Shown: positions 34,504-44,187 of the stretch, piece after piece
Numbering within the stretch: position 1 is the stretch's first letter
How the letters are laid out: every line of letters begins with the position of its first letter
Position numbers and translations under genes: made by a program
Assembly (NCBI GenBank): GCA_008828725.1
Contig: MEHQ01002224.1
Coordinates: 123,397-187,396, forward strand
DNA from: Saccharina japonica
Lineage: Eukaryota > Sar > Phaeophyceae > Laminariales > Laminariaceae
Direction of reading: 5' to 3'
DNA length: 64,000 nt
Notes under the pieces: generated by a model
Database searches by the model: none
Seen by the model: only the letters and a program-made list of their open reading frames with translations
What the model was told of the DNA's origin: nothing

Positions 34504-34927
34504 TGTGGAAACCATGGTCGTAGATACCTATCGTAGATCCCGAACACGCATGCGCAAGAGGTCAAGTCACCGGGCAGGCAATCCTGGGTCGCGAGCGGTG
34601 TCACCCGTCATAGACGGCGTTGACCCGTCCCCATCCACTTTTGCCAAACCAGTGCTTAATTCCGCCACACCAATCGGGAGGCCCTGCCTCCCGCTACACA
34701 CATAGCGTTAGCACCTCCTTGCTACATATAAGAAATATCAAAGTCTCAGTGTGCGTCCCCTGTGAAGACGATCGTCAAGGGACATCAGCACCGCGACGCC
34801 CTCTCCGCTACGACTTCAGCTCGGCGACACCTTCTCCGCTACAGCCCCAGCTTCGTACGAGGACCAGATCAGCAAGACCGTCTTCTCTACTGCGACTTCG
34901 GCACGCGTGAGAGACTACACGTTTACA
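34504..34927 (+). repeat. 3' LTR of element 2
   Basis: It starts TGTGGAAACC and ends CACGTTTACA, followed by TATC. The TGTGG start is shared with elements 1 and 3 although the LTR bodies differ. Confidence 0.95.
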
Positions 34928-34931
34928 TATC

Positions 34932-36326
34932 CTCCTATTAAAACAAGCATTTAGGCCCTCGATATGCCAGGTGCAGTATCGTCTTTCAATCATACCACAG
35001 GTCATGATAAATGGACTGCCATAACCGAGATATGTGACAATTTACAGCTGTTGATGCTGTTATTTTATAGTATTCTGACATCGTACTTCAGAGGTCGTAG
35101 TACGCAATTCAGAATGCCACATACCAGATACCAGTATACCAGGTACATATCACTATACTCGTATATCCAATGCAAGCATTTTACAACCCAAGCGTCATAA
35201 ATATTTCGCCTCGTCAATTCCTGCTGAAACAAAACGATCCAAAAACATTTAATCTACTGTAGGCCATTGCTACTAAACGACTCCAACCCCACGCGCTCAA
35301 CCCCCGTCTCCTGCTCCCTACCCCACAGACTCGACGCTTGTCTTCCGCCGCGGCTCAACATCACCGCGGCATGGAAAATATCTCGTAAATCGGCAGAGTG
35401 AGGGTGCAGTTTGACTCGTTGAGCAAAGGATGCATCGGGTGTTTAGTTTCAGCGCCAGGAACCAAGTCAAATCGTTGGATAACGAACCACATCATCATGC
35501 ACTATGTCTGTGGGTAGAATCATGCCATCAACACAACAATAGTGACAAAAACAACGTCAGTACCGCTTTCTAGTTGATATTTCTTCTCCATAACCACGAT
35601 AATAACTTTGCCCATTACAACGCATCAGCACTGATTTTCACACATCAATATAATGTACTGCTGTAGAATCAAGCTTAAATCAGCAGTAATTTTCCAACAC
35701 ATTGACCATGCATTGAAGAATCAAGCCATAATTAGCAGTAGTTTCCCAACACATTATATACCATGCGTTGTAAAACCAAGCCAATAATTAGCAAAAATTT
35801 TCCTACACATCCTTCAATCCGAAACTATCATACGGTATACCTTTACACAGCAGTCTAACACATCATGAACTGCTGCTGTAGGATCAAGCAGTCAGAAGTT
35901 ATCATACACTGCTTGCTGCATAATCAGTCCATCACAAACTGGTTCCACAAAGCAGTGCACTTTGTCTGTAGAATCATGGCATCACAACCCCCCGCCGTGA
36001 TTCCAACAGCAAGACACACAAAATATAGCTGTGGTCCATCATACCCGTAGGATACAATCACACAACTACAACCCTCGCTCACACATCGAATGTTGACTTG
36101 CCTGGATCAAACGGAAACGTCCGCTCTCCTACACAGTTCCCATTCAACCACGCACAAAGCTGCGATCCATCATACCAGGGTACGAGCTCAGCACAAGTAC
36201 AGCCGTCCTTGCCCAAATATGTCGGCCAAGACACAGAGAAGCACAAAAACAAAACAACAGACCAAGAAAATCCAATCCACTGAATCCACCAACAAGAAAG
36301 TTGGCCGCGCTGCAAAATATACATGC
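34932..36326. other. No gene; degenerate ~55-nt tandem repeat
   Basis: Between about 35490 and 36010, words such as TGTAGAATCA, AATTAGCAGTA and CCAACACATTA recur at intervals of about 55-60 nt, best preserved at 35665-35820. The remaining frames are short and unrecognised. Confidence 0.55.
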
Positions 36327-38037
36327 CTACTTCCCTGGGTCGAATGGGAAATATCGCGCCCCGCTGCTGCTGCTGCTGCCGCTGCTGCTGGTCTCCTCTC
36401 CCACGAGTTCCACCTCTGACGGTCCGTCACCATACCCCCTCCTAACCACGTCAGACCCATCCCGTTTCTCTGGTTTCCATGGGTCGAAGGGGTACGAGCC
36501 ACTCAGGCCCAAACCAATCTGCGGCACTTCGCCGCCCACACCGTCCCCATCCCATTGCAGCTGCATCGACACCCCCTCATGCCCACGCAGCTGCTGCGGC
36601 CTCACCAACGACGGAAGCAGCGGGGGCGTTACGCCAGCACCACCAAGCTCCTCCACCTCGGGCTCTGGTTGACCTTGCACTCCGCCGCCCACACCGCCCC
36701 CGTCCCATTTCGGTTCGCCGCCGCCCACACCGCCCCCGACCCAGTTCGATTCGCCGCTAGCACTACCAAGCTCCTCCACCTGAGGCTCAGTACCATCAAG
36801 CTCCACCACGTCATCCTCAGCAAAACCGAGCTTCTCCTCCTCAGCCTCGGTAAAACCAAGCTCCTCCTCCTCAAGCTCGTGCTGCTGCTGTACAGACGCT
36901 GCTAGCGACTTACGAGCACCACCGAGCTCGTGCGCCTCGGACGGAGCCACACCAAGCTCGTCGAAGCTCCGGTGCGGAACACCAATTCCTCCAGCTCGTC
37001 GCTTGGCAGACTGCAACCTCGCCCACCAGGCCTGCTTTTGCAGGATGGTACGCGGTCGAGGTCCATGATACATGCTCCACAGCTCCTCGCGCGCAGTCGC
37101 TCTACGGACATCACGTTCCTTGCTGACGACATCCAGCTCCAACCTCATATCCTGTATCTGTTGTTGCTGCTGTGGCCCGACTCCCACCTGCCGCCGCTGC
37201 TGCTGCTGCTGCCGAAGTAGCTCGCACCCCCCAGACATAACACTATCCCTCCTCGTCACCGGCCCAGGCACTACCGACTCCACCTGCGCCTGCTGGAGCG
37301 CCGTCGTTCCAGCCTTCGAGACGTAGGGGTGGTTCGGCGCGTAGACGATACTAGGCTGGGTAGTGCACTGCCTGGCCCTGTGACCATAAGCTAGAAACCC
37401 GTCGCACACGCTGTTCGATGCAAAGCAAATCGCGACTTCGTGCCCTCCAGCCCCACAACGCCCGCACGTATACAAATACGCCCATTGACACTCCTGGGGG
37501 TGGAGGGGACTCCGGCTGGTACCACCCATGTCCGGTGATACGTGCACAACCAATGCCCCCCGGGTTCTGCTGGAGCTGGCGCCGCCGCTGCTGCTGTTGC
37601 TGCTGCTGCTCTGCGGCGCCACCGTACTGCCGCTGGCGCTGCTGTCCACCAAAGGCATACTGCTGCTGGTAACTGTGACCTCCACCCCAACGCCGCTGCC
37701 GTTGCCGCTGATGCGGCCAGGCGCCTCCGTACTGCTGCTGCTGCTGCTCCTGCTGCAGCCTGAAATCCTCAAAATCAAAGACCATCTCCATAGTCAGTCT
37801 CCCCCGTACTACTCCCCCTCTAACACAGTATAGCGCTTCAGCGACCTCCGGGCCCGAAGCAATCCGATGATCGTGTTTGTATATGTCGCTCTCGAACGTG
37901 TCCTGTGTAACCACGTGCCTATACCATGAGTCGTCAAGGAGAGAGTAGTAGATGAAATACTCGTACACCAAATACCAAACACACACCAGGTGGGCCAATA
38001 CCGTTTTGTCAGAGACCGCACCACATAAATCACACAC
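36327..38037 (-). pseudogene. Gag-like zinc-knuckle protein with Gln and acidic tracts
   Basis: Two overlapping minus-strand frames appear to be one gene. The upstream frame (38037 to about 37510) starts with Cys-rich CDLCGAVSDK and then a Gln/Gly/Arg-rich stretch. The downstream frame (to 36327) has a canonical CCHC knuckle CGRCGAGGHEVAIC (about 37466-37425) and a second one, CDGFLAYGHRARQC, with Phe for the second Cys. A Gln-rich coiled-coil candidate and a Glu/Gly-rich acidic tail follow. The phase change lies near a G-rich run around 37495-37510. Such knuckles bind RNA in retroelement Gag or ORF1 proteins. No polymerase is found nearby. Confidence 0.65.
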
Positions 38038-38263
38038 AGGAGGTAAGCCGCACCAGAATGGTCACCGGCTGCACCACTCACATATAGACGGGCAGTATCG
38101 TTTACATCAAACCCCGGGTCGTATCATTGTCATCATCGACTACCCCCACACGGGGCAGCAACACACTTCCGCCACGAGGCATACTAAATAATGTCTCGAC
38201 ACATAATACGAAACCCCACAATTTATGAAACCCCCACATACGGGAAACCAGTATCATGCAACC
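37870..38263 (-). repeat. Dispersed repeat R3, interrupted copy
   Basis: Homologous to 25825-26200. The match stops exactly at GCAACC (38258-38263) where the next LTR begins, and resumes at 42564 with AACCGCATACCACG. Confidence 0.88.
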
Positions 38264-38543
38264 TATGGGAAGCCCCGGATGACCTAGCTCAGCTCAAGGC
38301 CAGCATTAAGCTGTACCACTCGAGAGAGTTCGTCACCCTAGCTGACGCGAAATAAGATGTGTTAATAATTACCCAGAAGAACCCAGGCAGAACCCGGGCA
38401 GAGCTCAGTAAGAGAGTCCCCGCTGGAAGTGACCTGGTGGGGCGATGATCTACAGCAGCAAGTAGTAACATCCGTTATACGCTAAGATTCGTATCCACCT
38501 AGCAAACCCCGGGATGTAGCCCGGATGTCCACGGACGACCACA
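38264..38543 (-). repeat. 3' LTR of element 3
   Basis: The minus-strand sequence starts TGTGGTCGTCC and ends GGCTTCCCATA. It matches 42284-42563 with about a dozen differences by eye. Next to it, minus-strand CTGGGGGAGGGGC (38544-38556) is a good polypurine tract. Confidence 0.92.
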
Positions 38544-39199
38544 GCCCCTCCCCCAGTGCGAACCCACAGGCCCAAAGGGACTTGGGGGAAACGACAGAAA
38601 AATAAGACAGGGACAGCCGGCGAACATTCCCGAAAAAAAAATACAACTCGAAGGGAGAAGAAGAAACCACGTTCAGCATCATCATTGTGTCGACAAAATT
38701 ACTACCAATGGCATACATCCGTGATAAAACGCTAGGGGACCACACCTCATTTTATTGAAAGTCAGGTGAAATTCCCAGCAAACGTTGGACGATAAACATT
38801 TCAATTTCACATGGCAACCTTCACAGCAATACTCAACAATGTCCTGCGATATCTCCTGAATCACCTCAGTACATATTTTCAGTTAGGCATATCAGGAAAT
38901 ACCACTTCACGAACGCACATACATCCACTCATACGAATAGCAACACAAAGATAAGAAATGACCCACCAGCTTTTTCCTGTTGTGGCCTAAAGCCATCAGT
39001 CAGGCGCAGCTAGTAGAGGGCCCGAGCTAGGAGGTACACATTCAGCCTCCAGACAAGCAAACACGACCACCGGCAAATCTGCAGTTGATTCACCAACCTC
39101 TCTCCCAGCACACGAACCGTTCGCTCCATCGACAAACACTTCTTTCTTCACCCCACCATGCCCAGTGTCGCCATGCTCTTTGCGCTCAAAATCTATTTT

Positions 39200-39990
39200 T
39201 TAGTTTGCACCGCTCGCTGGTCCAACGCCAATTTGAGTAAAAAGGCCTTCGAGCCCGACCTCGGTCGATCGCATAACAATTCCCGGTTCAGTACCGGTCT
39301 TCGGTTTACTGGACTCAGAAGGAACAGCATCATTTCGAGTGTTTGTCTGTAACGAATCAAAATCTGCCGTAACATACATATCCATACTACTCTCCGATTT
39401 CTCGTACGCATTCACATCCATTGAGACCTCCTCAAAAAGAGACACCAGATCAGCAGAAGAAACGACGACAGGTATGTCCACAGCAATCTCAGACTCCTCG
39501 CATACATCAACATTCTCCGTTACGGTCTCCTCAAGAACAGACACCACTTCAGCAGAAGATACGACGCCGGGTATGTCCACAACCATCTCAGACTCCTCAC
39601 ATAAATCCACACTCTCAATTACTGTCTCCTCAGGAACAGTCACCACTTCAGCAGAAGGAACGACGTCAGGTACGTCCACAACAATATCAGTATCCGTACA
39701 TTCACTTTCCCCGGTACCTTCTCCTCAGAAACAGCCACCAGTTCAGCAGAAGGAACGACGACAGGGGTTTCCACAACCATCTCAAACTCTTCACATACAT
39801 CCACACTCTCAAGTTCAGTCTCCTCAGGAACAGTCACCAGTTCAGCAGAAGGAACGACGACAGGTACGTCCACAACAATATCAGAATCATCACATACATC
39901 TACATTACCGTCGTTGCGGACTCCTCAAAAGAAGATACCAATGCAGCAGAAGGAAGGACATAAAAACCAATCTGGACCACGACGAACGGC
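39200..39990 (-). pseudogene. Acidic 33-34-residue repeat protein region of element 3
   Basis: About six tandem DNA units of 93-102 nt (39436-39970) encode repeats of the type PSAELVTVPEETELESVDVC with Glu-rich spacers. The longest open frame is 39679-39200. Another segment lies at 39873-39640 in a different phase, so frameshifts break the array. It follows the Gag-like gene and may be its 3' continuation. Function is unknown, and the repeats are probably extended or disordered and negatively charged. Confidence 0.6.
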
Positions 39991-41505
39991 ATGAATTGAA
40001 CCCCGGGTGAAAGCAGTCTCGCAAGATTGATACTGATGCTTACGCATATTTCCAGACAAAGACGTTTCATCCACAACTGTAGACATATCCGGAACATCAG
40101 TAGCAGCAGCAGCAGGGCCCGTCGCTGCTGAATCCCTTCGTCCCTCCATTCTAGGAACATGTTGATCATACACCATGTTGACGTTAATAGTAACAGCCGT
40201 ACACAGTCCCGCATCGCTATTTGCAGGATGCAACATAGCACCACCACCTGAAGTACCAGCTAATTTATTTATGGTATCATCCGGACCATGAGAAGAAACA
40301 GGTCCACACAAAGTGTGTGCGGTATCAGCCGAAGGACGAATATGCGGGTGTTGACGAAACTCTTCAGGTTCGAAGCGTTCAATCGATGGACTCGCCGATC
40401 CGGAAATTTCATTGGATACAGAAGTAGGGTTGATATAACGTCCATAAGAAAAATGCGTGCCTTCGACCCCTCGCGCTCCATGGCTGGCCTGACGCTGAGC
40501 AGTTTGGCCTAAGTATCCATCACGCTTCTGAGTGACTCCAGCCCCTCTCGTTGGACAGAAATGAGAGATATTATCCACAAAACAGCTTTGCTGGTATCCT
40601 TGACTCCCACAATATAAATGTCCATTCGTATCAGCCATCGAAATCGTATATTGTCCTATTGTTGTATGGTGACCGCGGTCGAAGTTCTCACCTCGCTGGC
40701 TGTGGCGAGAAGAAAACCCAGCACGGCTCTGAGAATTTTCAACATGGTCGACATCTTGCTGGCTGTGGTGATAGGAAAAATCAGCACGGCTCTGATAATT
40801 TGCAGGGCGGTCGAAATCGTCATTACGCTGATGATTAGAAGAAAACCCAGTATTGCGGCTCTGACCGAATTGAGAACCCATACTCGTAGAGAAAGTTCGG
40901 TGATAATTCTGATTTCCTGTCAAAGAGTAACCAGTGTATCCTTGTATCCTCGTACGTTCAACAGACCTCGACGAATGTACCAGAAACCGATGCGTTTTCG
41001 GCCAATTTTTATCTCCACGTTCCACCATCAAGAATAAATCAAGGGGTAGAGAGTACAACTCGTCGCTATCCATTAGTTGGGAAGTGCATGCCTGCCTGAA
41101 GACGTCAGGTGATATTGCATCCAAAAATATCCTCGTGAACAGCTGTGCTGGTGTTGATTTCCAGGATCCTCGAACAGTTGCGCTAACCATGAAAAAATCT
41201 ACAGTTCCAACCTCTGCAAGGAACTTGCACATAGTATCAAACAGTGTCTCCACAAACCGATGCATTTCAGCAGCATCAGTCGCAGCAGTAACCGAACGAG
41301 CTACAGCGCTCAGCGATTCTTTCACAGAAATAAGGTCTACTGCACGTTTAGGATACGCACCAATATGGAGGCATTCCAACAAATCTTTGACAGAGATGCG
41401 AGCATCAACACCTGTGTATCCTGCTATTTGACATACTCGTTGTAGTAAAAACCTCGGCACTAGATCTCGGATAAGACAATCACGCCAGGCTTCCATCCCA
41501 TCCAA
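39925..41505 (-). CDS. Gag-like protein of element 3, 526 aa
   Basis: An uninterrupted Met-started frame about 780 nt downstream of the 5' LTR. Residues 1-180 are of balanced, probably helical composition (DAISPDVFRQACTSQLMDSD region). Residues 190-330 are rich in Ser/Asn/Gln/Arg with near-repeats of SQSRAGFSSRHSQR, which could bind nucleic acid. Three Cys around residues 300-325 do not form a standard knuckle. Position in an LTR element and composition suggest Gag, but no family match is certain. It is the longest intact frame in the window. Confidence 0.55.
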   Translation of the reverse strand: MDGMEAWRDCLIRDLVPRFLLQRVCQIAGYTGVDARISVKDLLECLHIGAYPKRAVDLISVKESLSAVARSVTAATDAAEMHRFVETLFDTMCKFLAEVGTVDFFMVSATVRGSWKSTPAQLFTRIFLDAISPDVFRQACTSQLMDSDELYSLPLDLFLMVERGDKNWPKTHRFLVHSSRSVERTRIQGYTGYSLTGNQNYHRTFSTSMGSQFGQSRNTGFSSNHQRNDDFDRPANYQSRADFSYHHSQQDVDHVENSQSRAGFSSRHSQRGENFDRGHHTTIGQYTISMADTNGHLYCGSQGYQQSCFVDNISHFCPTRGAGVTQKRDGYLGQTAQRQASHGARGVEGTHFSYGRYINPTSVSNEISGSASPSIERFEPEEFRQHPHIRPSADTAHTLCGPVSSHGPDDTINKLAGTSGGGAMLHPANSDAGLCTAVTINVNMVYDQHVPRMEGRRDSAATGPAAAATDVPDMSTVVDETSLSGNMRKHQYQSCETAFTRGSIHAVRRGPDWFLCPSFCCIGIFF

Positions 41506-41769
41506 CTAATCGAGGAATACACGGATATATCTTTCGCCTGCACACAGTAACTTTGGGAGCGTTTTCCTTGCACGAGCCATGCCACTTCTCGCAGCAGAGG
41601 CAATTAGCTCAAAGTCGTAAACGTTTCTGCTTACACGGCCCCTACGCGCACCAGAGTTAACTCCCGTTTCTGCCATGTTGATATGGAGCTCGAAGGCAAA
41701 ACTACGTAGGGTTGGCCCCGCCTCTCACCTCTCCCCTACGTGCAAGATTATGTCGACAATTTCCACCCG

Positions 41770-42222
41770 TCAGTATCTTTCAAGATTTTGTTGACAATTA
41801 TTGTTGTACTCATACCTCGTACTCCTAGACAAAAAGTTGGGTGGTGCTCCAATCAAGCTGACGCTCCAAGAAGCTGACCCCGTACTCGAGGAGTAGATCG
41901 CCCCAAGCTTGCGCCACTGGCTCGATGACAAATATCTCGCACCCAAGTGTAGTAAAATATCCCCGACGGGTGTGATATTGGCTCGTATAGTACCTGTACC
42001 CAAGAAGATCTCGTCGATATTTGTAGCGTATCCTGAAGCGTACCTTTCAACCCTGACCTGTTTTGTAGATAAATTTGCAGCAGCAAGCAAAGCTACCTGC
42101 ACCTGGAGCACGAAGACCTCGTAGATATATATATGGAGACCCGAAGACTCGTAATACTGTAGATATATACCCAAGATGACCGAATTACCCTCACGACCGA
42201 TACCTGACCGAAAGATACACAC
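41770..42222 (-). CDS. Upstream frame in the element 3 leader, 150 aa
   Basis: A Met-started frame between the 5' LTR and the Gag-like gene. It is moderately hydrophobic near residues 20-55 with no known motif. It may be leader sequence by chance. Confidence 0.25.
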   Translation of the reverse strand: MCIFRSGIGREGNSVILGIYLQYYESSGLHIYIYEVFVLQVQVALLAAANLSTKQVRVERYASGYATNIDEIFLGTGTIRANITPVGDILLHLGARYLSSSQWRKLGAIYSSSTGSASWSVSLIGAPPNFLSRSTRYEYNNNCQQNLERY

Positions 42223-42283
42223 CCAACGCTCAAACTCGAAAAATCTCTTGCAACAACCGGTTATCCCTCGAATACTGCAGTAT

Positions 42284-42563
42284 TATGGGAAGCCCCGGAT
42301 GAGATAGCTCAGCTCAAGGCCAGCATAAAGCTGTACCATTCGAGAGAGTTCGTCACCCTAGCTGACGCGAAATAAGATGTGTTAATTATTACGAAGAAGA
42401 ACCCAGGCAGAACCCGGGCAGAACCCAGTTAGAGAGTCCCCGCTGGAAGTGACCTGGTGGGGGGATGATTTACAGCAGCAAGTAGTAACATCCGTCATAC
42501 GCTAAGATCCGTATCCACCTAGCAAACCCGGGGATGTAGCCCGGATGTCCCCGGACGACCACA
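42284..42563 (-). repeat. 5' LTR of element 3
   Basis: Partner of 38264-38543. The primer-binding site is not clear: the minus strand after the LTR reads ATACTGCAGTATTCGAGGG, which lacks the usual TGG. Confidence 0.92.
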
Positions 42564-42920
42564 AACCGCATACCACGCACACCGCGTATTGTCGTTGGTA
42601 GGCATTTCGTCAATATTGTCGGTTCCGGCCTCCTTCGCGTGTCTGCTTTCGGTCCAGTGACCTTGATACGTACGCTTTTGTTGGAGTACAGTATCCATTA
42701 AGCCAGCTTTCCGGGGTCCCACGTTCTTTAACCCCGCTTCAACTTTCCAGCCTAGGTTCCATCTTCCGCCTTCTGTGCCGCCTTTTCGATTTATTTTTTC
42801 TTCGCATACTTGCGACTGACTTTGGTAGCCTCCGGCGTTCTTTTTCGACTCGACCAGAAGCCCCGCGTTAGCCTCCGGCTCCACGATACGGCCCCCACGT
42901 TTAGTGTTCGACGTCGTCAT
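42564..42920 (-). pseudogene. Hypothetical frame truncated by element 3
   Basis: A minus-strand frame from 42920 (MTTSNTKRGGRIVEPEANAG) runs through Lys/Glu/Gly-rich sequence to the insertion point of element 3, where it enters the LTR. No domain is recognised. The uninterrupted related copy at 26.2 kb diverges soon after the junction, so a full gene cannot be deduced. Confidence 0.35.
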
Positions 42921-44187
42921 TTTGTGTTGTGTCTTATCTGTCTACCAATGGCGCAACGCTAGCTTCTCAGTTCCAACGATACGGGCACCACCTTCATCAT
43001 TCTCAGAGTGCCTTGCCTTTTCTCTCGTTTTTCGGCTAAGAGTGCTTATTCGGGATACGTACGTTCGTTCCATCTACTACCGCCGGTTTCGCTTGCTTCC
43101 TTCCGCGAGGGTCACCGAACTTCAGGGGTATTGTACTTTCGAGAGCTTTGTGTTTTTCTTCAACCTACCACCGTAAGTCCGTGGTATAGTCATTTGCGGG
43201 GTTTTTTTTATTGTTTTTGCTTTTCAACTTCCATCGCCGTTTCCACCACTCGTTCATGATAGACGCTGGGCAGTGGTGCTACAGTATTTGTACCCGGGCT
43301 TCTGTCTTCACGCCCTGGCTTTTGTTTTCTTGTGTGTCTATTTCGACACGGGTAGCGTGTTTTTGCTGCTTTTGTTGCAGCCTACGAGGCGTGTCGTTTT
43401 GAGGCTTCTGTCCTCGACTTGCCCGTCTCCTCTGCGAGTAGTCTTTCCTACGCCTTACACATAGCTTCAGTCCCTGCAGTATACTTTAGGGCTCGTTCTT
43501 TTTCTCCTCATGGCGTGGTGTACCAGGCCCGAGGCATTCTCTTTTGACGTCTCTTTTCTTGGCCTGCCTGTTTTCGGACGCATAATCTCGTTTCGTTTCG
43601 ACTTGCGCTTGTAGTGTGTGTTTACCACCTAGCTTTTTCGCGTCCCACGTTTATAGACAATTGGCCCCACGCGGTGTTGCCGGCCTCTACGTCCTTCGCT
43701 ATCGACCCCCCGTTTTGTTTTTCACTTCTCGCTTTTGTACCGCCTTCAGCCTTCGGATTTTTAGTCTTGCTATCTTTCGGTCGGAATTTGTTGTTTTCCC
43801 ATCGGCCTGGCTACTGGCTCCAAGCTACGTAGCCTCTTCAAGTCCACGTTCGGGACCTTGCTTTTCCCTTTTTCCATCGCAGTGTGCATTGTTTTCTCTT
43901 TATTTGTATTTTCCTTTCAGCTTCGGTCTTTTGTATTTTGTATTTGTTTTCGGTACCTTCACGCCACCGTTCGCTTACGCGGCTTTCGTCGTCATCGTCG
44001 CCCGCTTGCTGATAGCACATCGTAGGTATTTCTTTTCGTATGGTACATTTACCTGACACATGAGGCGTTGAAGCCTCATTACGAGGTGTGGGGAAGATTA
44101 ATGTCCTCATTTATTTGTTTCGAATAGCCGCACCTTCGACCCCTATTTCAGATTTCTGGGATGACATGATCACCATCCTTTGATCGC
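42921..44187. other. T-rich region, no recognised gene
   Basis: Plus-strand frames of 60-146 aa are Phe/Leu/Ser-rich by composition, like 24.8-25.8 kb. A basic 90-aa frame on the minus strand (44110-43838) has no motif. Confidence 0.45.

Larger units (their letters stand above)
27836..34931 (+). mobile_element. Ty3/gypsy chromovirus-like LTR retrotransposon (element 2)
   Basis: Two 424-bp LTRs (27840-28263, 34504-34927) flank gag, protease, RT/RNase H, integrase and a chromodomain-like tail. TATC lies on both outer sides as a 4-bp target duplication. By eye the LTRs differ at about 19 positions (around 95% identity), so it is younger than element 1 but not recent. The 5' part of gag is missing and pol has three or more interruptions, yet YMDD, the RNase H acidic residues and D,D35E are all still readable. 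Confidence 0.95.
38264..42563 (-). mobile_element. Gag-only LTR retroelement (element 3)
   Basis: Two 280-bp LTRs (38264-38543, 42284-42563) bound a 4.3-kb unit on the minus strand. AACC is duplicated at its edges, and the empty site is visible in the related copy near 26200. It has a leader, a 526-aa Gag-like frame and an acidic repeat-rich frame, but no protease, RT or integrase. It is probably non-autonomous. The TGTGG LTR start and 4-bp duplication match elements 1 and 2, which would allow mobilisation by such an integrase (inference). Confidence 0.9.

Noticed and set aside
43614-44056. Membrane protein gene with Phe/Leu-rich 146-aa frame.
   Set aside because: The plus strand here is T-rich over more than 1 kb, overlapping frames share the same composition, and no start context or domain is visible.
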